Positions 21,781 to 29,562 of a stretch of 64,000 nucleotides of DNA are shown in pieces. A model generated the notes under the pieces. That model was not told the DNA's origin. It made no database searches and was given only the letters and a program-made list of their open reading frames with translations. The translations under genes and the position numbers were made by a program. Source of the DNA: Vibrio vulnificus NBRC 15645 = ATCC 27562 (GTDB lineage Bacteria; Pseudomonadota; Gammaproteobacteria; Enterobacterales; Vibrionaceae); assembly GCF_002224265.1 (NCBI RefSeq), contig NZ_CP012881.1, positions 1,054,001 to 1,118,000 on the forward strand, given 5' to 3'. Numbering within the stretch: position 1 is the first letter of the stretch; each line of letters starts with the position of its first letter.

Positions 21781-23042
21781 TTGAATGTCACCCTCTCTGG
21801 TAGTGGCTTCGTTGCTTCATTCTTGCTGTATACGTACAGAAGAATAAAGAACATGAAATAACCCAAGCTAAAGATCTGAGCTAGTAGCGTATAAGTTGGT
21901 GTTGCTGGAAGCGCACCAAGAATACCCAATGCAATAAAGCTGATCGTAAACTGGATAATGTTAATCAAATGAATTTTGCTACGGTAACGGTAAGAGCGAA
22001 CTTTACAGCGGTCAAACCATGGCAGTAGGAATAGGAATACAATCGATAGTCCCATCGCTACAACACCCAACAGCTTATCTGGAACAGCACGCAAAATGGC
22101 ATAGAAAGGCGTAAAGTACCAAACTGGTGCAATGTGCTCAGGCGTTTTCAGCGGGTTTGCAGCTTCAAAGTTAGGCGGCTCTAGGAAGTACCCACCCATC
22201 TCTGGGTTAAAGAACAAGACATAGCAGAACAAAAACAGGAAGCCCGCTACACCCACCATATCTTTTACCGTTCCATAAGGGTGGAAAGGAATCGAATCAA
22301 TGATGTCGTATTTGTTTGAGTAGTACTCGTGGAACTTAAACTGTGTCTTGTAATCTGGTCCCATTGAACCTTTCGGCAGCTTAGTTTCAATGCCGTCTGG
22401 GTTGTTAGAACCCACTTCATGCAGCGCCAGAATGTGCAGCACGATCAACAGTAGCAGTACGATAGGTAAGGCGATGACGTGCAGAGCAAAGAAACGGTTC
22501 AGCGTTGCACCCGAGATGATGTAATCACCACGGATCCACAAGGTTAAATCATCACCAATGACCGGAATGGCACCAAACAAAGAAATGATTACCTGTGCAC
22601 CCCAGTAAGACATCTGGCCCCATGGAAGTAGATATCCCATGAACGCTTCTGCCATCAGTACTAAGAAGATCAACATACCGAAGATCCACAGTAGCTCACG
22701 AGGCTTTTGGTAAGAACCGTAGATTAAACCACGGAACATATGCAAATAAACCACCACGAAGAATGCAGAAGCGCCTGTAGAGTGCATGTAACGCAACAAC
22801 CAGCCATATTCCACATCACGCATGATGTATTCGATAGAAGCAAATGCACCTTCACCAGAAGGAACATAGTTCATGGTTAACCAAATACCCGTTAGGATCT
22901 GGTTTACCAGTACGAGCATTGCTAAAGAACCAAAAAGGTACCAAAAGTTGAAGTTCTTTGGCATTGGGTATTCGGACAAATGCTTTTTGTAAGCATTCAT
23001 CGCAGGGATACGTTTTTCAACCCAGTCTAATAGTGCTTGCAT
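21777..23042 (-). CDS. petB: Cytochrome b of the bc1 complex
   Basis: Integral membrane core of ubiquinol:cytochrome c oxidoreductase, holding two b haems and the Qo and Qi sites. The 421-residue single polypeptide contains the cytochrome b N- and C-terminal domains, with haem-ligand histidines in the second and fourth helices (RYMHSTGASAFF near 84; FFALHVIALPIVL near 187) and the Qo motif PEH (in TPEHIAPVWYF near 280-288, preceded by a PDK...). It overlaps petA by one base (TAATG) and petC by four, indicating tight coupling. Confidence 0.96.
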   Translation of the reverse strand: MQALLDWVEKRIPAMNAYKKHLSEYPMPKNFNFWYLFGSLAMLVLVNQILTGIWLTMNYVPSGEGAFASIEYIMRDVEYGWLLRYMHSTGASAFFVVVYLHMFRGLIYGSYQKPRELLWIFGMLIFLVLMAEAFMGYLLPWGQMSYWGAQVIISLFGAIPVIGDDLTLWIRGDYIISGATLNRFFALHVIALPIVLLLLIVLHILALHEVGSNNPDGIETKLPKGSMGPDYKTQFKFHEYYSNKYDIIDSIPFHPYGTVKDMVGVAGFLFLFCYVLFFNPEMGGYFLEPPNFEAANPLKTPEHIAPVWYFTPFYAILRAVPDKLLGVVAMGLSIVFLFLLPWFDRCKVRSYRYRSKIHLINIIQFTISFIALGILGALPATPTYTLLAQIFSLGYFMFFILLYVYSKNEATKPLPERVTFK

Positions 23043-23632
23043 TAGGCATCCCCCTCGTCAACACCGATAAGGATCGTGGTATCGCTTAAATACATGTGCT
23101 TAGGTACCACTAAGTTCAAAGGTGCAGGAACGCCTTGGAACACGCGGCCTGCCATATCAAACTTAGAGCCGTGACATGGGCAGAAGAAGCCCGATTTCAC
23201 GCCTTGCACTTGTTCTGCGAAAGAATCTGGCAGATAGGTTGGCGAACAACCTAGGTGTGTACAGAAACCGACCGCAACAAAAAACTCAGGTTTAATTGAG
23301 CGAAACTCGTTTTGAGCATAAGTTGGCTGTTGTTCCATCTCAGATTGAGGATCGCGTAGCTGACCACCAATCGTTTTGAGGTTGTCGATAACTTCTTGGG
23401 TACGGCGTACAACCCATACAGGTTTACCTTGCCATTCCACACGAATCATCTGTCCGGCTTCAATTTTACTAACATCCACTTCCACCGGCGCACCAGCTGC
23501 TTTCGCTTTGGCACTCGGATTCCATGATTTGATAAAAGGAACGGCGACGGCAGCTGCCCCTAATCCACCAACAACTGCTGTTGTGGCGGTTAGAAAACGC
23601 CTGCGACCGTTATTTAAAGGCGCGTTGCTCAT
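23042..23632 (-). CDS. petA: Rieske iron-sulfur subunit of the bc1 complex
   Basis: Carries the [2Fe-2S] cluster that oxidises ubiquinol at the Qo site. The 196-residue protein starts with a twin-arginine signal/anchor (NGRRRFL followed by a hydrophobic stretch to about residue 32) and has both cluster-binding boxes, CTHLGC near residue 132 and CPCHGS near residue 152. First gene of petABC, with AAAGGAG upstream of its ATG and a strong promoter at 23730-23758. Confidence 0.96.
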   Translation of the reverse strand: MSNAPLNNGRRRFLTATTAVVGGLGAAAVAVPFIKSWNPSAKAKAAGAPVEVDVSKIEAGQMIRVEWQGKPVWVVRRTQEVIDNLKTIGGQLRDPQSEMEQQPTYAQNEFRSIKPEFFVAVGFCTHLGCSPTYLPDSFAEQVQGVKSGFFCPCHGSKFDMAGRVFQGVPAPLNLVVPKHMYLSDTTILIGVDEGDA

Positions 23633-23729
23633 CCAAACATTCTCCCATTTGCTCCTTTTGGATCGTGATTATTCCGCTTATAGAGCATGGCTAACAAAAT
23701 ATGAATCTAGTTCTATTTATTGACGAGAA

Positions 23730-23758
23730 ATGATAAATAAAACCCTACTTTTTGACAA
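23730..23758 (-). promoter_or_regulatory. Sigma-70 promoter of petABC
   Basis: On the minus strand TTGTCA (23753-23758) and TATCAT (23730-23735) are each one base from consensus and are 17 bases apart, about 90 bases ahead of petA. The 330-base petA-rpsI gap holds this promoter and the rpsI terminator and nothing else that I recognise. Confidence 0.7.
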
Positions 23759-23883
23759 GATAAAGCTACCTTTTTGTAACATTTGTGAGGCAAATCGCTC
23801 ACGACGTCACAAAAGCGGCAAAATTCTAAATATTTGGTGTGAGATGTAACAAAGAAAGGAAATAAGTAGCTATAAATAAACAA

Positions 23884-23908
23884 AAAGCTCGGCATATAGC
23901 CGAGCTTT
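23884..23908 (-). terminator. Terminator of rplM-rpsI
   Basis: Ten-base-pair perfect stem (23884-23893 with 23899-23908), 5-base loop, followed on the minus strand by TTTTTGTTTATTT. A smaller stem (CCAGAA/TTCTGG) lies between it and rpsI. Confidence 0.9.
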
Positions 23909-23962
23909 GAACCACAACTTCCAGAAATAATTCTGGAGCGTAAATGTTTCGAAAACGAAAAA

Positions 23963-24355
23963 TTAACGCTTAGAGAATTGTGGACGACGACGTGCTTTAC
24001 GTAGACCAACTTTCTTACGTTCAACGCAACGAGCGTCGCGAGTAACGTAGCCAGCTGCACGTAGAGCAGGACGTAGAGATTCATCGTATTCCATAAGAGC
24101 ACGAGTGATGCCGTGACGGATTGCGCCAGCTTGACCAGAAATACCACCACCTTTAACAGTGATGTATAGGTCTAGCTTCTCAACCATGTCTACCAATTCA
24201 AGAGGTTGCTTAACAACCATGCAAGAAGTTGGACGACCGAAGTACTCTTCAAGCGCACGCTTGTTGATTACGATGTTGCCGCTGCCTGGTTTGATGAAAA
24301 CACGAGCAGCTGAGCTTTTGCGACGGCCAGTGCCGTAGTATTGATTCTCTGCCAT
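23963..24355 (-). CDS. rpsI: 30S ribosomal protein S9
   Basis: Small-subunit protein whose C-terminal tail touches P-site tRNA. The 130-residue product begins [15 protein letters not shown] and ends with the basic tail RRRPQFSKR typical of S9. The start at 24355 is preferred over one five codons upstream because it matches the conserved N-terminus and lies 15 bases after rplM. Cotranscribed with rplM as in nearly all bacteria. Confidence 0.98.
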   Translation of the reverse strand: MAENQYYGTGRRKSSAARVFIKPGSGNIVINKRALEEYFGRPTSCMVVKQPLELVDMVEKLDLYITVKGGGISGQAGAIRHGITRALMEYDESLRPALRAAGYVTRDARCVERKKVGLRKARRRPQFSKR

Positions 24356-24370
24356 TTCCGATATCCCCAA

Positions 24371-24799
24371 TTAGATGTCTAGTACTTTTGGTTGTTGAGC
24401 AACATGGTTGTGCTCAGCGCCAGCGTAAACTTTTAGCTTACGGTACATAGCACGGCCTAGAGGACCACGTGGTAGCATACCTTTAACCGCTAGCTCAATG
24501 ACCATTTCTGGTTTACGAACAATCAGCTTGTCAAAAGTGATTGACTTAATACCACCAGGGAATTCAGTGTGACGGTAGTAAGTTTTTGCTGCAGCTTTGT
24601 TACCAGTTACAGTAACTTTCTCCGCGTTGATAACGATGATGTAATCACCAGTGTCAACGTGTGGAGTGTACTCAGCTTTGTGTTTGCCACGTAGGCGAGA
24701 TGCAATTTCACTTGCTAGACGGCCAAGAGTTTTACCTTCAGCGTCTACAACGTACCAGTCGCGTTTTACAGTTTCTGGTTTAGCAACGAAAGTTTTCAT
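24371..24799 (-). CDS. rplM: 50S ribosomal protein L13
   Basis: Early-assembling large-subunit protein. The 142-residue product begins [20 protein letters not shown] and includes the [16 protein letters not shown] and [19 protein letters not shown] segments of L13. First gene of the rplM-rpsI operon. The mRNA has a leader of about 160 nt with a stable hairpin, which fits the known autoregulation of this operon by L13 in E. coli, although the same mechanism here is inferred. Confidence 0.98.
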   Translation of the reverse strand: MKTFVAKPETVKRDWYVVDAEGKTLGRLASEIASRLRGKHKAEYTPHVDTGDYIIVINAEKVTVTGNKAAAKTYYRHTEFPGGIKSITFDKLIVRKPEMVIELAVKGMLPRGPLGRAMYRKLKVYAGAEHNHVAQQPKVLDI

Positions 24800-24907
24800 G
24801 CTAATAATAACCCGTTAATTCAAATTTAAACTTTAAAGGAACACACCGCTGTGCTCCCACACTGTCTAAGAGCCCAGTCATCACCCCTTCGAGCGGTTGG
24901 CACTCTC

Positions 24908-24971
24908 GACCTTATATCTCGAATAACTTCGATAAATTAGGTCTGCAGTAACGGTGGGTCGCAGGATTATA
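24908..24971 (-). promoter_or_regulatory. rplM promoter -10 and structured leader hairpin
   Basis: A perfect TATAAT on the minus strand (24966-24971) lies about 165 bases ahead of the rplM ATG; the -35 (GTGATT, 17 bases upstream) is weak. Just downstream the transcript forms a hairpin at 24908-24943: outer pairing GACCT/AGGTC and inner pairing ATC-CGAA/TTCG-AT. This may be an L13 (RplM) regulatory site. Confidence 0.5.
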
Positions 24972-25050
24972 GAGAAGAGCGAAGAAAAAATCACCTTTTT
25001 TTGCACTCAATCACTAATTTTTTCGTCACGTCTTTCTCCCAAGAAACAAT

Positions 25051-26154
25051 CTAAGCCAGATGTTCTCTCGCTAAGTACTCATGACTTTGCATTTCCACTA
25101 AACGAGATTGACAGCGCTTAAACTCAAACTCCAATTGCCCTTGCTGATAGAGTTGTTCTAGTGCGACTTCCGCGGAAATAATCAATTTGACGTGTCGTTC
25201 GTAGAACTCATCCACGAGGGCGATAAATCGTCGCGCAGCATCATCAATCTTATTGTCCATTTGTGGCACATCCGCCAACAATACCGTGTGATAAATTTTG
25301 GACAGTTCAATATAATCATTCTGACTGCGTGCGGTTTGGCACAGCTGGGCGAATGTCGCATGCAGTACCCCATCACTGGCCTCTATAACCGCTATTTGGC
25401 GATGATTGATGTCAACATTGTATAATTTGGCCTTACCCTCTCCAACTAACTGCTGATAGTAGAGATTTAGGTTGAGGTTTGCCTGCTCATCCAATGGATA
25501 ATGATAGATCTCTGCTTGCTCTAACGTTCGTAGCCGATAGTCTATGCCACTATCCACATTGAGCACTTCACAGTGTTGCTCAATCAAAGCGATAGCAGGC
25601 AGAAAGCGCGCTCTCTGTAATCCATTGCGATATAGCTCTTGCGGTACAATGTTCGACGTCGCCACCAGTATCATTTGACGCCTAAACATCGCCTGCATCA
25701 GCGTACCAAGAATCATCGCATCGGTAATATCCGAAACAAAAAACTCATCAAAGCAGACAATGTCCGCCTCTTCCTTAAACACATCAGCCACTTTTTCCAG
25801 TGGATTTTCTACATCACCTAACCGTTTCAGTTCATCGTGAACTCGATACATAAAGCGATGAAAATGAACGCGCATTTTGCGTTGAGTAGGCAAAGCCTCA
25901 AAAAAAGTATCCATGAGATACGTTTTTCCACGCCCAACACCACCCCAAAAATAGAGTCCTTGTGGGGGCAATTTGGCTGGCGGCTGTTTGCCTAATAATT
26001 TTTGCCAACGCGTTTGTTGCGGTTGAGGCTGGGCGCAATAATCGAGATATTGATGAAAAAGCCTATCTAGTGCTCGCACTGCATTGTACTGAGCAGCGTC
26101 TTTCTGGAATCCGTTATGCGCGAGGTCGTGTTCGTATTTTTCTAATGGGCTCAT
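25051..26154 (-). CDS. zapE: Cell division protein ZapE (AFG1-like ATPase)
   Basis: Cytoplasmic ATPase of the AFG1 family that associates with the Z ring and affects its stability, especially under low oxygen or stress in E. coli. The 367-residue protein has a Walker A motif GGVGRGKTYLMD near residue 74, Walker B VCFDEFFVSD near residue 135, and a C-terminal region with the FIALVDEFYERHVKL motif. The start at MSPLEKYEHDL (26154) fits the family; an ATG three codons earlier is possible. Divergent from zapG. Confidence 0.93.
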   Translation of the reverse strand: MSPLEKYEHDLAHNGFQKDAAQYNAVRALDRLFHQYLDYCAQPQPQQTRWQKLLGKQPPAKLPPQGLYFWGGVGRGKTYLMDTFFEALPTQRKMRVHFHRFMYRVHDELKRLGDVENPLEKVADVFKEEADIVCFDEFFVSDITDAMILGTLMQAMFRRQMILVATSNIVPQELYRNGLQRARFLPAIALIEQHCEVLNVDSGIDYRLRTLEQAEIYHYPLDEQANLNLNLYYQQLVGEGKAKLYNVDINHRQIAVIEASDGVLHATFAQLCQTARSQNDYIELSKIYHTVLLADVPQMDNKIDDAARRFIALVDEFYERHVKLIISAEVALEQLYQQGQLEFEFKRCQSRLVEMQSHEYLAREHLA

Positions 26155-26313
26155 TGTTCTCATACCAAAACAGGGCATTAAATCCCGTTATCAAACTTGA
26201 GATTGTGTCGTTGCTATTTTGCTTTATTGACTACTGCTCCCATAGTAACATGGTGGCGCAATACGTGTAACTAAGCAGTAAATAACATGTTAAAACCATT
26301 ATAAGGAGCTGTT

Positions 26314-26763
26314 ATGCCTTGGATGTATGCCATTGTAGGCTTGCTTGTCGGAGCAATTGTTGGTGTTGTCGTATCACGACTTACCACGCCAGAATATAAA
26401 AAACAGAAGAACATCAAAAAAGAGCTCGATGTAGCAAAATATGAACTAGAGCAACAACGCCAAGAGCTGATTGATCACTTCTCCCAAACCGCTGAGCTAC
26501 TCGAAACACTCGGTAAAGATTACAGCAAGCTATATCAGCATATGGCGAAAACTTCTGCGGAGCTTCTACCGAATCTGCCAGCGCAAGACAATCCATTTGA
26601 TAAAGTGGCATTGTCGGCAAAAGAAGATAACACCGAAGAAAATGTAACGGATGAAGTCACTGAACAGCCAAAAGATTACGCTAACGGCGCAACAGGGCTA
26701 TTCAATGATCAGAAAAAAGTCATCCTGGATGCACCAGAAGCCATCACTGCAAAAGCGTCCTAA
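26314..26763 (+). CDS. zapG: Z-ring associated protein ZapG (YhcB, DUF1043)
   Basis: Small inner-membrane protein that links cell-wall synthesis and division in enterobacteria. The 149-residue product has an N-terminal membrane segment (about residues 3-23, glycine-rich), a long coiled coil (about 32-80, KKELDVAKYELEQQRQELIDHF) and a disordered acidic tail. A strong AAGGAG lies ahead of its ATG. Encoded back-to-back with zapE and ahead of degQ, the conserved order in E. coli and Vibrio. Confidence 0.9.
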   Translation: MPWMYAIVGLLVGAIVGVVVSRLTTPEYKKQKNIKKELDVAKYELEQQRQELIDHFSQTAELLETLGKDYSKLYQHMAKTSAELLPNLPAQDNPFDKVALSAKEDNTEENVTDEVTEQPKDYANGATGLFNDQKKVILDAPEAITAKAS

Positions 26764-26777
26764 TTTTTCTCATTGAT

Positions 26778-26805
26778 GAACTTTTCAAAGGTTTTTGAGT
26801 CCTAA
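26778..26805 (+). promoter_or_regulatory. Candidate sigma-E promoter of degQ
   Basis: GAACTT (26778-26783), 16 bases, then TCCTAA (26800-26805) resembles the extracytoplasmic sigma-E pattern (GAACTT, 16, TCTGA/TCAAA). It lies about 115 bases before degQ. The -35 matches fully; the -10 is imperfect, so this is only a candidate. Confidence 0.4.
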
Positions 26806-26920
26806 CTCACATCACTGTCTATTGAAAACTGTTTACGACGACAATATTGATAGGAAGTAAACCTATTTTTGTTTGAGTCTCTGTCCTTTGCAATAGACTG
26901 GTATTTATAGGAGTTATTGG

Positions 26921-28288
26921 ATGAAAAAACCTTTGCTTGTTTTGACTGCATTGTCTTTGAGCTTAAGCTCAGCCCTTGCCCCTCTTCCAGCAACCGCCGC
27001 ACTGCCTTTTAGCGTCAGTGGACAGGAGTTGCCGAGCTTAGCGCCAATGCTCGAACGTGTTACCCCTGCGGTCGTTAGTATCGCGGTTGAAGGTAAACAG
27101 GTAGAACGCTCGCGTATTCCCGATCAATTTCAGTTCTTTTTTGGCCCTGATTTCCCAACAGAACAAGTTCGTGAACGTCCATTCCGTGGTTTAGGTTCTG
27201 GTGTCATCATTAATGCCAATAAAGGCTATATCGTGACGAACTACCACGTCATCAAAGGCGCTGATGAAATACGAATCCAGCTTCACGATGGTCGTGAATA
27301 CGATGCCGAGTTAATTGGTGGCGATGAGATGTCCGATGTTGCTCTGCTCAAAGTCGATGGTGCTAAAGACTTAACCGAAATTAAGCTCGCCGATTCCGAC
27401 AAGTTACGTGTGGGTGATTTCAGCGTCGCCATTGGTAACCCATTTGGTTTGGGACAGACAGTGACGTCCGGTATTGTTTCAGCCTTAGGGCGTAGTGGTT
27501 TGAACATTGAAAACTTCGAAAACTTTATTCAAACCGACGCGGCAATTAACAGTGGCAACTCCGGTGGTGCGCTCGTCAACCTCAATGGTGAACTGATCGG
27601 CATCAATACTGCGATTCTCGGCCCCAATGGCGGAAACGTCGGTATTGGCTTCGCCATTCCATCGAATATGATGAAGAACTTAACTGACCAAATCTTGGAA
27701 TTTGGTGAAGTCAAACGTGGCATGTTAGGCGTTCAAGGTGGCGAAATCACCTCTGAACTGGCTGAAGCGCTGGGCTATAACTCGAGCAAAGGCGCATTTG
27801 TCAGCCAAGTGGTTCCTGACTCAGCAGCAGATAAAGCCGGCATCAAGGCGGGCGACATCATTGTGTCTCTCAATGGTAAGAAAATCGATACCTTCTCTGA
27901 GCTAAGAGCCAAGATTGCAACCCTCGGGGCAGGCAAAGAAATCGAGCTTGGCGTGGTGCGCGATGGTAAAGATAAGCGCTTTGATGTCACATTGGGTGAG
28001 TCGCAACAAACCAAAGCGAAAGCCGATAAAATGCACGAAGGCCTTGCCGGTGCTGAGTTGGCTAATACCACGTCAGACGATCGCATTGCTGGCGTTAAAG
28101 TGATCAACGTGGCAGATAAGTCGCCAGCGGCACAGTACCAGTTACAAAAAGACGACATCATTATCGGAGTCAATCGTCAGAGAGTAAAAAATCTCGCCGA
28201 TTTCCGTGCCATTGTTGAAAAACAAACTGGCGTGCTTGCGCTCAATATCCAACGTGGTGAACGTACTATCTACTTAGTCATTCGCTAA
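26921..28288 (+). CDS. degQ: Periplasmic serine protease/chaperone DegQ (DegP family)
   Basis: HtrA-type periplasmic protease that degrades misfolded envelope proteins. The 455-residue precursor has a signal peptide ending near ATA at residue 26, a trypsin-like domain with histidine in TNYHVI (about 109), aspartate in SDVALLKVD (about 139) and serine in GNSGGALVN (about 213), and two PDZ domains at about 258-350 and 365-450. The L-A loop insert is short, which is more like DegQ than DegP. Preceded by AGGAG. A terminator separates it from degS. Confidence 0.93.
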   Translation: MKKPLLVLTALSLSLSSALAPLPATAALPFSVSGQELPSLAPMLERVTPAVVSIAVEGKQVERSRIPDQFQFFFGPDFPTEQVRERPFRGLGSGVIINANKGYIVTNYHVIKGADEIRIQLHDGREYDAELIGGDEMSDVALLKVDGAKDLTEIKLADSDKLRVGDFSVAIGNPFGLGQTVTSGIVSALGRSGLNIENFENFIQTDAAINSGNSGGALVNLNGELIGINTAILGPNGGNVGIGFAIPSNMMKNLTDQILEFGEVKRGMLGVQGGEITSELAEALGYNSSKGAFVSQVVPDSAADKAGIKAGDIIVSLNGKKIDTFSELRAKIATLGAGKEIELGVVRDGKDKRFDVTLGESQQTKAKADKMHEGLAGAELANTTSDDRIAGVKVINVADKSPAAQYQLQKDDIIIGVNRQRVKNLADFRAIVEKQTGVLALNIQRGERTIYLVIR

Positions 28289-28322
28289 GCAAACGTATCA
28301 CCTCAATGATGATCGAGTATGC

Positions 28323-28352
28323 AAAGGGCAGTCCGAAAGTGGGCTGCCCTTT
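28323..28352 (+). terminator. Terminator after degQ
   Basis: Stem AAAGGGCAG/CTGCCCTTT extended by CC/GG across a mismatch, 6-base loop, followed by TATTATT. Confidence 0.8.
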
Positions 28353-28419
28353 TATTATTCAATCAGGTAATGCTATTCTCTGCTTTCTGTTCTAACTTTG
28401 TGACTTCTGTGGAGAGGGC

Positions 28420-29487
28420 ATGCTCAACTTTCTTATGCGTTCCGTCGTTTTAGGGCTGGTGACAGCTTTGCTGGTGTTACTCGCTGTTCCCTCTCTTCGT
28501 AGTAATGTGATTACAACCACGCTGGATGTATCGCCACAAGATGCCAGTTCTCTGCAAATCTCATTTAATCAGGCGGTGAGAAATGCTGCGCCTGCGGTGG
28601 TCAATATTTACAGCCGAAAATACGTTGAAAACGACCGTAGTAAGCTGTCAACGCAAGGGTTGGGTTCTGGTGTCATCGTCAGTGAAAAAGGCTATATCAT
28701 CACCAACTACCATGTGGTCGCTCAAGCCGATCAAATCGTTGTGGCGTTGCAAGATGGCCGAGTCGCCGCCGCGCAATTGGTGGGCAAAGATCGTCGCACT
28801 GACATCGCCATTTTGCGTATCGAAGGCAGCAACTTACCTGTCATTCCGTTAAATTCAAACTACAAAGCCAAAGTTGGTGATGTGGTGTTGGCGATAGGTA
28901 ATCCTTATAACCTCGGGCAAACCACCACCTTTGGTATTATTTCGGCCACCGGCCGCTCTTCCATCAGTGCTGATGGCAGGCAAGCTTTTATTCAGACTGA
29001 TGCCGCGATCAACGAAGGCAACTCAGGCGGAGCTTTAGTCAATACCAAAGGCGAGTTGGTTGGTATCAACACCGCCTCTTTTCAGCAAGCCACCGATCTG
29101 GAAACTTATGGTATTTCTTTCGCCATCCCTTTCCCTCTGGCAAATAAAATCATGGAAAAGATCATTGCCGATGGCCGAGTGATCCGAGGTTATATTGGTA
29201 TTGATGGGCAAGACATTAATGCCGTCACTGCGCGCTTGCTCGGTAATGAGCATATTGGTGGCATCGTCGTATTGGGTGTCGATCCCAACGGCCCGGCCGC
29301 AAACGCCGGTTTTGAAGCACAAGACATCATCTTAAGTATTGATGACAAGAAGATCCAAGGTCGTCAGAGTGTGATGGATATTGTGACCGATCTACGTCCG
29401 GGGACAACCGTCGATGTCGGTATCATCCGCAAAGGACAAGAGATGACGCTGAAAGTGACGATTGCGGAAGATAACCGAGAAATCTAA
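28420..29487 (+). CDS. degS: Envelope-stress site-1 protease DegS
   Basis: Inner-membrane-anchored protease that senses unfolded outer-membrane proteins through its PDZ domain and starts cleavage of the anti-sigma factor RseA, releasing sigma-E. The 355-residue protein has an N-terminal membrane anchor (about residues 7-27), a protease domain with TNYHVV, TDIAILRI and GNSGGALVN triad motifs, and one C-terminal PDZ domain (about 255-345). Ribosome-binding site GGAGAGGG. Encoded after degQ as in E. coli. Confidence 0.95.
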   Translation: MLNFLMRSVVLGLVTALLVLLAVPSLRSNVITTTLDVSPQDASSLQISFNQAVRNAAPAVVNIYSRKYVENDRSKLSTQGLGSGVIVSEKGYIITNYHVVAQADQIVVALQDGRVAAAQLVGKDRRTDIAILRIEGSNLPVIPLNSNYKAKVGDVVLAIGNPYNLGQTTTFGIISATGRSSISADGRQAFIQTDAAINEGNSGGALVNTKGELVGINTASFQQATDLETYGISFAIPFPLANKIMEKIIADGRVIRGYIGIDGQDINAVTARLLGNEHIGGIVVLGVDPNGPAANAGFEAQDIILSIDDKKIQGRQSVMDIVTDLRPGTTVDVGIIRKGQEMTLKVTIAEDNREI

Positions 29488-29520
29488 TCTCAGTTCAAAC
29501 AATCTAATCCGAGTGATAAC

Positions 29521-29550
29521 AAGAACCCCAAGCCTAGGCTTGGGGTTCTT
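29521..29550. terminator. Bidirectional terminator between degS and parC
   Basis: Thirty-base perfect palindrome: 14-base arms (29521-29534 with 29537-29550) with TTTT to the right. It can terminate convergent degS and parC. Confidence 0.9.
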
Positions 29551-29562
29551 TTTCTGCTTCTA

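Noticed and set aside
23713..24150. 145-codon frame on the minus strand overlapping the 5' part of the rpsI-terminator region
   Set aside because: It is an alternative frame of rpsI continuing through its terminator and into the petA upstream region; no ribosome-binding site or recognisable domain.
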